DNA of 64,000 nucleotides, taken from Reddybacter sp041277045 (lineage in GTDB: Bacteria; Pseudomonadota; Gammaproteobacteria; Pseudomonadales; Porticoccaceae). Location: NCBI GenBank assembly GCA_041277045.1, contig JBGFSY010000001.1:806001-870000 (forward strand). The letters are read 5' to 3'. The notes beneath the pieces were generated by a model, which was given only the letters and a program-made list of their open reading frames with translations, did not search any database and had not been told where the DNA came from. Below are positions 54,228-63,731 of this stretch, piece after piece. A program made the position numbers and the translations under genes. The first letter of the stretch is position 1. Every line of letters starts with the position of its first letter.

Positions 54228-56003
54228 CTAATCCAGAGCAAAGACCCAAATTACGCCACCCTGGGGCACGTAGGTCGTTGTGCCTTTGCTGAGGTTTAAC
54301 AGAGCTTGCTCGCGCTCGGCGTCGACCCCGTAGCCCGATTGCACAGCGATATATTGCACGCCGTCAATTTCATAGCTGGTTGGCACGCCGATGACACCGG
54401 AGTTGGTGCGTTGCTGCCAAAGTAGTTTGCCAGTGCGGGCGTCGTAGGCTCTGAAATAGCGGTCGTTGGTGCCACCGGCAAAAACCAGATCGCCAGCGGT
54501 GGCTAATATTGGCCCCCAGTTGTGGCTTTTATATTTGACCGACCAGGCCTTTTCGGCGGTGTCGACATTCCAGGCCTGTAACTCGCCAATGTAATCTTTG
54601 GCATCTTCGTGCAGTACCACTTCAAATTCTTCCAGCACAGCGCCGAGATACAACTGCCCCTCGCGGTATTCGGCCTCTTCGCCTTTTAGTTTGCCGCAAA
54701 CATTGTCATTCGCGGGGATATATAAGAGCCGTGTTTTCGGATTGAAGGCTGCAGGTGGCCAGTCTTTTCCACCCCAGGATGAGGGGCAAAAAGAGGTCAC
54801 CTTGCCAGTTTGTGGCTTGCGGTCGAGGTTGTATTCGGGCCGCCCGGTGACGGGGTCGATGCTTTTAAACACGTCCTGTTTGACATAGGGTTTGGCGTCG
54901 ACAAAATTGATTTTTTCTTTGCCGCGCTCTAAAAACCAGAGGTAGCCATTGCGACCGGGGTGAACCAGTCCTTTGACGGTTTTCCCCTTACGCTGAAAAT
55001 CTAGCAACAAGGGGGCTGAAACTTCATCCCAGTCCCAGGAGTCATTCCAGTGGTACTGATGGTGGCCGCGCAACTTACCCGTATCGACATCGAGGGCAAT
55101 CACCGAGGTGGCGTAGAGGTTGTCGCCGGGGCGCGCATCACCCATCCACGGCCCGCCGTTGCCGGTACCCCAGTAGGTGGTTTTGGTGGCGGGGTCGTAA
55201 GAGCCGGTTATCCATACGGGTACGCCACCGGTTTTCCAGGTGTCGCCGGGCCAGCTTTCACTGCCGGGCTCACCCGGGGCGGGAATGGTGTAAGTCTTCC
55301 ATGCGGGCGTGCCGGTCTTGGCATCAAAGGCGGCGATAAAACCACGAATGCCGAATTCACCACCGGAGACGCCGACCATGATTTTGCCGCTGGCGGCCAG
55401 CGGCGCCATGGTCATGTAATAGCCGGAGACGTAATCTTCGACCTCCTGCTCCCACACGACCTTGCCGGTGCGGGCGTTGAGCGCAACGAGGTAGGCATCG
55501 GCGGTGGCCATGTAAACGTAGTCACCGTGCAGGGCGACTCCACGATTGGTGGGGTGCATTTGAGACAGGTCTTCGGGCAGTTCCCGCTCGTAACGCCAGA
55601 GCAGTTCGCCATTGCGGGCATCAAGGGCAAGTAAATGATTGTGCGGCGTGGTGACAAACATATAGCCGTCATTGACCACCGGCGGTGATTGGTGAGCCTC
55701 GCGCATACCGGTGGAAAAGGTCCAGCTAGTTTTTAACTGCTTGACGTTTTTACTGTTGATTTGATCGAGTGCGCTATAGCCCTGTGAATCATACGTGCCG
55801 CGATACATCAGCCAGTTGCGGGCCTCGGGTTTGCTTAAGCGCTGGTCGGTCACCGAACTATAAGCGGGCCGGTCTTTTAATAAGGTGCCCGATTTCAGGT
55901 TGGACTGATCGTTGTTGAACAGATCATCGGCTTGGGTTAAGCCTGTCAGTGATAGTGCTAGCGTAATAAAACCGAGTTTGAAGGTGTGCTTGAGCGGGTT
56001 CAT
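54228..56003 (-). CDS. PQQ-dependent alcohol dehydrogenase with lanthanide-type ligands
   Basis: A periplasmic quinoprotein of about 591 residues with a signal peptide ending LTGLTQA and an eight-bladed propeller. Metal and PQQ residues align as Glu216 (GGEFGIRGF), Asn282 (GTGNGGPW), catalytic Asp324 and Asp326 (SWDWDEVSA). The second aspartate two places on marks lanthanide-dependent enzymes such as XoxF and PedH. The vicinal cysteine pair common in this family is absent at HPTNRGVAL. There is no haem motif, so a separate electron acceptor is needed. A Rieske protein gene is 43 bases upstream in the same operon. Confidence 0.9.
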   Translation of the reverse strand: MNPLKHTFKLGFITLALSLTGLTQADDLFNNDQSNLKSGTLLKDRPAYSSVTDQRLSKPEARNWLMYRGTYDSQGYSALDQINSKNVKQLKTSWTFSTGMREAHQSPPVVNDGYMFVTTPHNHLLALDARNGELLWRYERELPEDLSQMHPTNRGVALHGDYVYMATADAYLVALNARTGKVVWEQEVEDYVSGYYMTMAPLAASGKIMVGVSGGEFGIRGFIAAFDAKTGTPAWKTYTIPAPGEPGSESWPGDTWKTGGVPVWITGSYDPATKTTYWGTGNGGPWMGDARPGDNLYATSVIALDVDTGKLRGHHQYHWNDSWDWDEVSAPLLLDFQRKGKTVKGLVHPGRNGYLWFLERGKEKINFVDAKPYVKQDVFKSIDPVTGRPEYNLDRKPQTGKVTSFCPSSWGGKDWPPAAFNPKTRLLYIPANDNVCGKLKGEEAEYREGQLYLGAVLEEFEVVLHEDAKDYIGELQAWNVDTAEKAWSVKYKSHNWGPILATAGDLVFAGGTNDRYFRAYDARTGKLLWQQRTNSGVIGVPTSYEIDGVQYIAVQSGYGVDAEREQALLNLSKGTTTYVPQGGVIWVFALD

Positions 56004-56046
56004 GGGTATCCCTTTATTGTTATTTGGGTCGTTTGTGGTACGGCGT

Positions 56047-56685
56047 TTAGTATTTATTAACCTTAAAGCCGACCTTGCGAGAAAAGGCACCGGCGACGGT
56101 AATCCCGTCAACAGCAATTTTAAGGGGTAGCATCGCCAGGGGTTTTGGTGCGGGGCCAAGTAGTACTTTAGCGCCATTGGCAGCGGCATATTTAGAGCCG
56201 TGGCAAGGGCAAGTGAGCTCTTGTGTTGCTGCATCCCAGCCTTCGACGGTGCAGCCGGTGTGAGTGCACACGGCAGAGTAGGCGACTAATCCATCGGCGG
56301 AATATTTGTCCATGGCACTAGACAGAGACTGGGGCTCGAGGCGCACCAACAGTAGTGCATTGAGTCGCGAGCGATCGCGGGTGATATTGCTCGCCAGTTG
56401 TTTTGGGTAGGCCTCTACAGGCTTGGCATTGAGTGCAACATCGTCGGGTGTAATCACTTCGCCCTGACGCTCGCCGTAGGCAAAGACCAGATGGTCGCCC
56501 GGCTGGGGGCGCATTTTCTCGGGCTTGCGGGCGGCAAAAACGGACAGTGGCGACCACAATACAGCGAGCAGGCTCAGCTTTAAGGTCGTGCGCCGGCCTT
56601 GATTAGCCGGCTTATTTCCCCGGCATGGGCAGCCTGCTACAGACTGTGTTTTATCGCTCGGGCTGTTGTTGAATTGTTTAACCAC
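56047..56685 (-). CDS. Tat-exported Rieske 2Fe-2S protein
   Basis: A protein of about 212 residues with a twin-arginine leader (GRRTTLKLSLLAVLWSPLSVFA) and a Rieske cluster site, CTHTGC and CPCHGSKY, 20 residues apart. The GTG at 56685 is taken as start because it gives a usable Tat signal; an ATG at 56751 would run into the divergent gene. It is not next to cytochrome b genes, so it is not the bc1 subunit. Being first in an operon with the PQQ dehydrogenase suggests it receives or relays electrons there. Confidence 0.85.
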   Translation of the reverse strand: MVKQFNNSPSDKTQSVAGCPCRGNKPANQGRRTTLKLSLLAVLWSPLSVFAARKPEKMRPQPGDHLVFAYGERQGEVITPDDVALNAKPVEAYPKQLASNITRDRSRLNALLLVRLEPQSLSSAMDKYSADGLVAYSAVCTHTGCTVEGWDAATQELTCPCHGSKYAAANGAKVLLGPAPKPLAMLPLKIAVDGITVAGAFSRKVGFKVNKY

Positions 56686-56712
56686 GATACAAAGCGCAAG
56701 TTTTAGATGGCA

Positions 56713-56750
56713 TGAGCATAGAACCTCAGTTGATAATGAGCTTATGCTCA
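56713..56750. promoter_or_regulatory. Inverted repeat in the Rieske / TonB receptor intergenic region
   Basis: TGAGCATA at 56713-56720 and TATGCTCA at 56743-56750 are perfect inverted copies 22 bases apart. The right arm covers the receptor start codon. It may be an operator or an RNA hairpin; no known regulator site is recognised. Confidence 0.45.
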
Positions 56751-58891
56751 CACAAATTTATAGTCACAACAATAGCGATAAACAGAGTGAAGACGGGGTG
56801 AGGGCGCTTAACAGCAGGCCTGAAAATGCTTGTCATGATTCATGGGCCGCAAGCTTAGGTGCGTATTTAAGCCTGATTTTCACGCTATTATTGTTGGCAA
56901 TGGCTGCTTTGTCTCAAGCCAATGAAGAGCCATTTTTTGAAGAAGTCATCATTAAGGCCAGTCGTACGGAACAAGAGGCATCACTCTGGCCAGGCTCGGT
57001 TTATCGCCTTGATAAGAGTGAGCTGGAATTGCTCAGATCTCGCCATATAACAGAGGCCCTGGTGCGAACGCCCGGTGCCTGGATTAGTCGCGGCAATGGC
57101 CAGGAGCACCTCACCGCGCTGCGTTCGCCGGTGCTAACGGGCGCTGGTGCTTGCGGTGCCTTTGTCATGGCAGAAGATAATATCCCCCTGCGCGCTGCCG
57201 GATTTTGCAATGTCAATCAATTACTGGAAGCCACCAGTGAGCTGGCCGAGGGCATAGAAGTACTACCCGGGCCGCAATCTGTACTCTACGGCAGCAACGC
57301 CCTGCACGGGATGATCAATGTTCTGAGTCCCGCTTTGAATGAGGGGGTGGGCGTGGGCGAGACCAGCCGCATGGCGGTGGAAACCGGCAGTCACGACTAC
57401 TACCGCAGCCAGCTCAGCCATCGCACCGATAATTTGTATATTGGTTTTGACGGTACGCGAGACGGTGGCTATAAAGACGATGCCGGCTTCGACCAGCAAA
57501 AAGCCAAGCTGCGCTACGGCTTGAGTCGCGATCAATTAGACATGATTACCACGGCCGCATTCACCAACCTGAATCAGGAAACAGCGGGCTTTGTGCGTGG
57601 CGATGATGCCTATAAAGACAGTAGCCGACAGCGGGAGAACCCGAACCCAGAAGCCTATCGGGATGTGCGCGCCCTGCGTGTCAACACGCGTTTCGACTAC
57701 ACGCTGAATGAAACCACCCAGTGGGCCTTTACGCCCTATGCCCGGCATACACAGATGGAATTTCTGATGCACTTTTTACCCTGGCAGCCGGTAGAAAAAA
57801 ATAAGCACGACAGTTTGGGCTGGCAAAGCGAATTTAAGCATCAGCTTAATGCAGCGCTTGCAGTACAACTGGGGTTGGATGGTGAATACACCCGCGGTGA
57901 GTTGCAGGAAGTACAGTCTGAGGTTTTTAGCCCCAGCATTCCTGCTGGCACTCACTATGACTACAGCGTCGATGCAAGCGTGATTTCGCCCTTTGCCTTG
58001 CTGAGCTGGCAAGTGGATACGGCGACGACACTATCGGCCGGCCTGCGCTACGAATGGCTGCGCTATGACTACGATAATAAAGCCACCGGCATTACGCCCT
58101 GTGCGGGTGGGGCTAACTGCCGCTTTATCCGCCCCGACGACGGCACCGACAGTTACAACAATGCCTCGTGGCAGCTGGGCGCGGTGCATCGCTACTATCC
58201 GAACCATAGTGTATTTATGAATATCGCCCGTGCCTACCGGGCACCCCAAACCACCGAGCTCTACCGCTTGCAGAATGGCCAACAGGAGGTGGATCTAGAT
58301 GCTGAAACCCTGGATAGCATTGAATTGGGTCTGCGGGGCCAGGCCGACAACTGGCAGTACAGCATCGCCGCCTACTGGATGGAAAAAGACGAGGTTATTT
58401 TTCAGGACAACCAGCGCCACAATATCAGCGGCGCCAGTACCTTGCATAAAGGCATCGAATTGGCGGCGCACTGGTCGCCCGGCAGTGACTGGTATTTAAA
58501 ACTCAATGCCAGTTACGCGCGCCATACCTACGACAGTGCTATCGCCATTAGCGCTGAGAATATTGACGGTAACGAAATTGATACTGCCCCGCGCTATACG
58601 GGGAGTGCGCAAGTTGGCCGCTATTTTTATGGCCACAGCCTTGTCGAATTAGAATGGCAGTATTTGGGCTCGTACTACACTGACCCTGAAAACCAGCACA
58701 GCTACCCCGGCCATCAATTAGTGAATATGCGAGCCCAGCTTTTTATCGACCACGAATGGCAATTAAATCTACGCATTAACAATATTGCCGATGTCGACTA
58801 TGCTGATCGCGCCGATTACGGCTTTGGACAGGCGCGTTATTTTATTGGTGAGCCGAGAACGGCTTTTGTCGAATTAGTCTGGGAAATGTAA
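56744..58891 (+). CDS. TonB-dependent outer membrane receptor
   Basis: A protein of about 715 residues: a long N-terminal region with the export helix LSLIFTLLLLAMAALSQA, a plug domain starting EEPFFEEVIIKASRTEQEA and containing IEVLPGPQSVLYGSNALHGMI, and a 22-strand barrel ending in FVELVWEM with the aromatic-type C-terminus. The plug has two cysteines, GACGAF and FCNVNQ. Substrate unknown; it is divergent from the Rieske/PQQ operon, so lanthanide or metal-chelate uptake is a reasonable idea but not shown. Confidence 0.88.
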   Translation: MLTQIYSHNNSDKQSEDGVRALNSRPENACHDSWAASLGAYLSLIFTLLLLAMAALSQANEEPFFEEVIIKASRTEQEASLWPGSVYRLDKSELELLRSRHITEALVRTPGAWISRGNGQEHLTALRSPVLTGAGACGAFVMAEDNIPLRAAGFCNVNQLLEATSELAEGIEVLPGPQSVLYGSNALHGMINVLSPALNEGVGVGETSRMAVETGSHDYYRSQLSHRTDNLYIGFDGTRDGGYKDDAGFDQQKAKLRYGLSRDQLDMITTAAFTNLNQETAGFVRGDDAYKDSSRQRENPNPEAYRDVRALRVNTRFDYTLNETTQWAFTPYARHTQMEFLMHFLPWQPVEKNKHDSLGWQSEFKHQLNAALAVQLGLDGEYTRGELQEVQSEVFSPSIPAGTHYDYSVDASVISPFALLSWQVDTATTLSAGLRYEWLRYDYDNKATGITPCAGGANCRFIRPDDGTDSYNNASWQLGAVHRYYPNHSVFMNIARAYRAPQTTELYRLQNGQQEVDLDAETLDSIELGLRGQADNWQYSIAAYWMEKDEVIFQDNQRHNISGASTLHKGIELAAHWSPGSDWYLKLNASYARHTYDSAIAISAENIDGNEIDTAPRYTGSAQVGRYFYGHSLVELEWQYLGSYYTDPENQHSYPGHQLVNMRAQLFIDHEWQLNLRINNIADVDYADRADYGFGQARYFIGEPRTAFVELVWEM

Positions 58892-58921
58892 TGCTAATGA
58901 TTACAGGATTGAGAGTCGCCC

Positions 58922-59245
58922 ATGAAAGACAGTAATGTATTTGCAGCAATACCTCAGTGCTTGAATCAAGAGTTGGTTGAAACTCTGCTTGAAAATAAAG
59001 ACGTTTGTATAGAACGGATTGTTTCTAAAGGTCACACGAGTCCAGCTTCGGGCTGGTACGACCAGCCGAAAAATGAATGGGTGATGGTGCTGAAAGGTGA
59101 GGCGGTGATTGCTTTCGAGGATGAACCGGAGATCAGACTCGTCGCAGGCAGCTATATTGATATTGCCGCCCATAAAAAACACCGGGTCAGCTGGTCAGAT
59201 CCCGATGTTGAAACCATTTGGTTGGCTGTGCACTATCCCCAGTAA
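58922..59245 (+). CDS. Small cupin-domain protein
   Basis: A 107-residue single cupin. The barrel motifs are WYDQPKNEWVMVLKGEA and VAGSYIDIAAHKKHRVSW, with a histidine pair typical of a metal site in the second. Function unknown; cupins of this size may be dioxygenases, isomerases or sugar-binding proteins. It follows the TonB receptor by 30 bases and could be co-transcribed with it. Confidence 0.85.
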   Translation: MKDSNVFAAIPQCLNQELVETLLENKDVCIERIVSKGHTSPASGWYDQPKNEWVMVLKGEAVIAFEDEPEIRLVAGSYIDIAAHKKHRVSWSDPDVETIWLAVHYPQ

Positions 59246-59282
59246 GGGGAAACAATAAAAGACTCATTGCCGGAAGATGCCC

Positions 59283-59522
59283 ATGAAAAAATTAAAGAAT
59301 GAAAAAGAGCTGATAAAGAAAGCGATAGCGGAAGGTGTTAAATACGGTGAGAGTCGTGGCGTGGTTGAATTTGAAGCAACGGACTCCGCCAATGCAAAGA
59401 TTGAATATATCTATCGGCTATTGGTGCACGACAAGGTGATTCAGCCAATACCCGAAGAAACTATTTCGCAACAAACCATGCGCCATAAGCTGGCAATATG
59501 GGCGTCTAAATTAAAAGTGTAG
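59283..59522 (+). CDS. DUF5062 family protein
   Basis: A helical protein of about 79 residues in the DUF5062 family, of unknown function and found in marine gammaproteobacteria. It reads KKLKNEKELIKKAIAEGVKY and has the RHKLAIWASKLK end. The second of two ATGs is taken as start because GGAAG lies six bases before it. No known partner. Confidence 0.82.
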   Translation: MKKLKNEKELIKKAIAEGVKYGESRGVVEFEATDSANAKIEYIYRLLVHDKVIQPIPEETISQQTMRHKLAIWASKLKV

Positions 59523-59607
59523 CTACAGTACCGGGGAGGGTTTTATTGCCATCAACAAGCCATGGCTATTTGCTGATTATCACATAATCAAATATCGATA
59601 ATGTGTT

Positions 59608-62328
59608 ATGAATAGCCCGATGAAAACAGATGTAGATAGAAAACCTGATGATTTTCACCAGATCTCTTTAGAAGAGTTGAGCCGGACTGTTGGCAGCTCG
59701 AGTGATGGCCTGAATAATAAGCACGTTATTGAACGTCAGCAAAAATACGGCCCTAATGAGCTGCGCGTTAAACAGGAAACGCCTATCTACATACGCTTCC
59801 TACGGCAGTTTGCAAATTTCTTTGCGGTTCTATTATTGGTCGGTGGTGTTCTGGCATTACTCGCCGAGCACCTGGATCCGGGCCAGGGTAATCTTTATAT
59901 CGCCTACGCCCTGTTCGGGGTGGTGTTGCTGAATGCACTGTTTACTTTTAATCAGGAATACCAAAGCGAAAAAATTATGGACAGCTTTCGCGAGATGCTG
60001 CCCGCAACGGTACGAGTGCGTCGTGACGGGCAAGTGCATGAGATAGAGGCCTCGGAATTGGTGCCCGGTGATGCCATTCTATTAGCTGAGGGTGACAAAA
60101 TTCCCGCCGATGGTCGTTTATTGCAATGCAATGAACTGAAGGTCGATATGAGTAGCCTGACCGGGGAAAGTGAAGCGGTGATACTTGATTGTACGAGCCA
60201 TCACCCGAACTTGCTGGAAAGTCGCAACATGGTGTTCTCTGGCTCATTAGTGCAGAGCGGTAATGGTGAAGCGCTGATTTGCGCCATAGGCATGGCTACC
60301 CAGATTGGCAAAATCGTTCAGCTCATCAAAGAAGCCGATACGGTTGAAACGCCGATTAGAAAAGAATTACAGCGCTTTATAAAAATTATTGGCGGCATTG
60401 CGATTGCCCTGGGGGCTTTGTTTTTCCTGGTGAGTATCGGCATTGGTAAAGGCGCTATCGGTAGCTTGATCTTCGCCATCGGTATTATTGTAGCCAATGT
60501 GCCCGAGGGTTTACTGCCAACGGTAACACTGACGCTGACCATGGCCAGCAAGCGCATGGCAAAGAAAAATGCGCTGATCAAAAATCTTGAAAGCGTCGAA
60601 ACTCTGGGCAGCACCACGGTGATCTGCACTGATAAAACGGGCACCCTCACTGAAAATCGTATTTCAGTGCACCGCATTGTTACCCCCGATGCTACCTTTG
60701 CCTTTGCTAAGGGGGATGTCGTTGCGGCTACCGAGCTCAAGCACTTCCGGCGCATTATGACCTTATGTAATAACGCAGAGCTGACGGACAGCGGTTTTAT
60801 TGGCGACCCGACCGAGGCGGCTCTGTTGCTTTGCGTTCGCGATATGGGTGGAACAGAGGACCTTTCCGCCTGCTCGCGAATCGATGAGCAGCCCTTCTCT
60901 TCCCTTACCAGATATATGATTTCGCTTAATCATTGCCTCGGTAGCGACAGTGATGAAGCCTATTTAAAGGGTGCCCCAGAAGTCGTATTTGGATTTTGCG
61001 ATAAGATTTTAATCAATGGCCAGCTGGTTGAGCGCAATGAGCAGAGCGACAATTGGTTTAAAACAAGCCTTAATGAAATGGCGGGCAGTGGTGAGCGTTG
61101 TCTGGGTTTCGCCTATCAGCCGACACAGAAAACAGACTGCCCTAAAGCCGGTTATATCTTTGTCGGCATTGCCGGTATGCTCGACCCTCCGCGGGCGGAA
61201 GTACCCGATGCCCTGGCAAAATGTCACGGTGCAGGCATACGTGTTTTTATGCTCACCGGTGATTTTGGTTTAACCGCGAAAACGATTGCCGAGCAAATCG
61301 GTTTAATGACCAATGGCGGCAGAGTCGTACAGGGTGATGAGTTATCGGCGATGGACGAACAAACACTATCGCGAGTGCTGGATGAAAAAGAACTGGTTTT
61401 CGCTCGAATATCACCACAGCAGAAACTGCAAATTGTTAAAGCCCTGCAGAAAAAAGGCGAGGTCGTCACCGTTACCGGAGATGGCGTCAATGACGCCCCC
61501 GCACTGAAAAATGCAGATATGGGTGTCGCCATGGGCATTCAAGGTACTGATGTCGCCAAAGAGGCTAGTGACATGGTGTTAATGGATGACAACTTCGCAA
61601 CCATCGTTGCTGCCGTTGAAGAGGGCCGCACCATCTTTGAAAATATCAAAAAATTTATTGCCTATATTCTGACCAGTAATATCCCACAAATTTTGCCCTT
61701 TATCGCCTTTGTGCTACTCGATGTTCCCCTACCATTAACAGTGGTGCTGATACTGGCCATTGATCTGGGTACCGATGTATTACCGGCACTGGGTTTGGGT
61801 GCCGAAAAACCAGAAACCGATGTGATGAAAAAACCACCGAGGGCGCGCACCGAACGCCTGCTTACCGGCAAGCTGTTATTTATGAGCTACGGTATTATCG
61901 GCATGATTCAAGCCGTTGCTGGTTTCTTTAGCTATTTCACCGTGCTCTATAGCAACGGCTGGCAATGGGGGCAGCAACTCACGGCAGATGACCCTGTTTA
62001 TAGAACGGCAATAACCGCATTTTTTGCATCGATAATTATTTGCCAAATTGCCGATGTTCTTATTTGCCGAACCCGACGACAAAGTATTTTTGACGTGGGC
62101 ATCTTTGCCAATAAGCTAGTTTGGGCGGGTATTGCTACGGAATTACTCTTGCTGGCGGCTATCAGTTACGTGCCCGTATTTAACACCTTTTTTGGTACGG
62201 CAGCACTTGAACCCTGGCACTTTGCGTTGAGCCTGCCTTTCGCCTTGGCGATTATTGTCGGTGATGAAATACGCCGTGTTTATGTGCGCAGAGAGAATGC
62301 TTTTGTACTGCGCTGGCTCAGCTGGTGA
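59608..62328 (+). CDS. P-type cation ATPase resembling Na/K-ATPase (P2C-like)
   Basis: A 906-residue P-type ATPase with ten expected helices. TGES is at 185-188, PEGL at 299-302, the phosphorylated aspartate in DKTGTLT at 342-348, and VTGDGVNDAPALKNAD in the P domain. The helix-4 region reads VANVPEGLLPTV, with an ALIKNLESVETLGSTTVIC stretch after it, closer to animal Na/K- and H/K-ATPases than to P2A calcium pumps. There is no beta subunit gene beside it. Transported ion uncertain: sodium, potassium or calcium. Confidence 0.87.
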   Translation: MNSPMKTDVDRKPDDFHQISLEELSRTVGSSSDGLNNKHVIERQQKYGPNELRVKQETPIYIRFLRQFANFFAVLLLVGGVLALLAEHLDPGQGNLYIAYALFGVVLLNALFTFNQEYQSEKIMDSFREMLPATVRVRRDGQVHEIEASELVPGDAILLAEGDKIPADGRLLQCNELKVDMSSLTGESEAVILDCTSHHPNLLESRNMVFSGSLVQSGNGEALICAIGMATQIGKIVQLIKEADTVETPIRKELQRFIKIIGGIAIALGALFFLVSIGIGKGAIGSLIFAIGIIVANVPEGLLPTVTLTLTMASKRMAKKNALIKNLESVETLGSTTVICTDKTGTLTENRISVHRIVTPDATFAFAKGDVVAATELKHFRRIMTLCNNAELTDSGFIGDPTEAALLLCVRDMGGTEDLSACSRIDEQPFSSLTRYMISLNHCLGSDSDEAYLKGAPEVVFGFCDKILINGQLVERNEQSDNWFKTSLNEMAGSGERCLGFAYQPTQKTDCPKAGYIFVGIAGMLDPPRAEVPDALAKCHGAGIRVFMLTGDFGLTAKTIAEQIGLMTNGGRVVQGDELSAMDEQTLSRVLDEKELVFARISPQQKLQIVKALQKKGEVVTVTGDGVNDAPALKNADMGVAMGIQGTDVAKEASDMVLMDDNFATIVAAVEEGRTIFENIKKFIAYILTSNIPQILPFIAFVLLDVPLPLTVVLILAIDLGTDVLPALGLGAEKPETDVMKKPPRARTERLLTGKLLFMSYGIIGMIQAVAGFFSYFTVLYSNGWQWGQQLTADDPVYRTAITAFFASIIICQIADVLICRTRRQSIFDVGIFANKLVWAGIATELLLLAAISYVPVFNTFFGTAALEPWHFALSLPFALAIIVGDEIRRVYVRRENAFVLRWLSW

Positions 62329-62472
62329 TGAGAGAAAGCAGCACTTGTCGCCCCTCCCACTAGCGGATCATGAAACATTCACTTGAGTAGTTCATAGGGC
62401 CAGGTGGCGAACACATCTACCACCTTCAATTAGATGTATATCGGCACGTGGTGAAGGCTTGTTATCAGGTTT

Positions 62473-63129
62473 TCAAGAGGCGCTGTTTGCGCCATCCTTT
62501 TTTCTGGACAGCCGGTTAATAGCCGCAAGAAAAACCTCACTCTGCTGACCGCCGCTGAGCATAAACTGTCCTTCAAGGCTGAAGGAAGGTACGCCGTTTA
62601 TGCCCTGTTGTTGGCAAGAGGTAATTTGCTGTTTGACCTCTTTAAGGCCGTCGTCACTCTTTAGGTAAGTGCTTACTTTGTCTTTATCCATTCCTATTGT
62701 GTCGGCGATAGTGCTAAGTACGTCCGTATCGCCAATATTTCGCTGGTCGCAGAAGTAGGCCTGAAAGAGCGCCTCGATGAGTGAGTTTTGAAGTGTTGAA
62801 CCATTCTCGCGAAAGGCAAAATCAAGTAAGCGGTGGGCGCTTAGAGTGTTCGCGCCTCGCTCAATGCCATTGAGATTGAAGGTGATGCCAGAGGCCTTAC
62901 CGACCTGGGTGATTTGGGCAAACATCGCGTCGATGCGCTGCTTGCCATATTTGCGCTCAATACTTTCACGGTAGTTATACCCCTCCGCTGGTGCCTCGGG
63001 GTGGAGCTGGAAGGGAAACCACTGCACTTCAAAATCGATATCAGGGCGCTGGGCCATCGCCGCTTCAAGGTTCTTTTTGCCGATGTAACACCAGGGGCAA
63101 ACCATGTCGGAAATAATGTCAATTTTCAT
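62473..63129 (-). CDS. FrnE-like DsbA family oxidoreductase
   Basis: A 218-residue cytoplasmic thioredoxin-fold protein with CPWC in SDMVCPWCYIGKKN, a helical insert and the cis-proline region GVPSFSLEGQFMLSGGQ. The family includes FrnE and 2-hydroxychromene-2-carboxylate isomerase; the CPWC site points to FrnE-type disulfide chemistry. No signal peptide. A dead relative lies at 40090. Confidence 0.9.
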   Translation of the reverse strand: MKIDIISDMVCPWCYIGKKNLEAAMAQRPDIDFEVQWFPFQLHPEAPAEGYNYRESIERKYGKQRIDAMFAQITQVGKASGITFNLNGIERGANTLSAHRLLDFAFRENGSTLQNSLIEALFQAYFCDQRNIGDTDVLSTIADTIGMDKDKVSTYLKSDDGLKEVKQQITSCQQQGINGVPSFSLEGQFMLSGGQQSEVFLAAINRLSRKKDGANSAS

Positions 63130-63258
63130 AGGCTTGCCTGTGTTCGAATTCCTTGGCTTTTATTTGTCATTGAGGGGCTTTGTTATAGAGGGTGACATAG
63201 ACCAGCGGGTTTTGTTAAATGTAGACTACTAATAAGCAATCGCAAGGCAGGCAGTTCC

Positions 63259-63693
63259 ATGGCAACTTTAGTAGGCATTGCCTATCGACTGAAATCGAAG
63301 GGTGAAATGTATACCTGCAAACAGGTGCAGGTTACCCCAGAGCACGGGGTTGAGAATGACTACCGGGGGCACCCCCATAATCGGCAGGTCACCGTGCTCA
63401 GTGTTGACGATTGGCAGCGAGCCTGTGATGAGCTACGACTCGATTTGCACTGGACGACCCGACGCGCCAATCTCTTCGTTAAGGGTATTAGTTTTAGCCC
63501 GTCATCGGTGGGCGACATTATTGAAATCGGCGATTTACGGCTGGAAGTCACCCGCGAGACCGATCCCTGCCAACGTATGGAAGAGGCTCAGCCGGGCTTG
63601 CTGAAGGCCCTCACTCCCGATTGGCGTGGTGGTGCTTGTTGCCGAGTCATCAGTGGCGGTAATATTGCCCTTGGCGATAGCGTTGAAGTTTAA
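63259..63693 (+). CDS. MOSC domain protein
   Basis: A 144-residue single MOSC domain. Family traits are GVENDYRGHPHNRQVTVLS near residue 35, NLFVKGISF, and DPCQRMEEAQPGLLKAL with the conserved cysteine, then WRGGACCRVISGG. MOSC domains move sulfur or bind molybdenum cofactor. There is no partner gene visible, and the gene next to it encodes a DNA repair protein. Confidence 0.9.
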   Translation: MATLVGIAYRLKSKGEMYTCKQVQVTPEHGVENDYRGHPHNRQVTVLSVDDWQRACDELRLDLHWTTRRANLFVKGISFSPSSVGDIIEIGDLRLEVTRETDPCQRMEEAQPGLLKALTPDWRGGACCRVISGGNIALGDSVEV

Positions 63694-63731
63694 GCTGAGG
63701 CCTTGCCCCCTACTTTTTAAGGTCAGTACTG

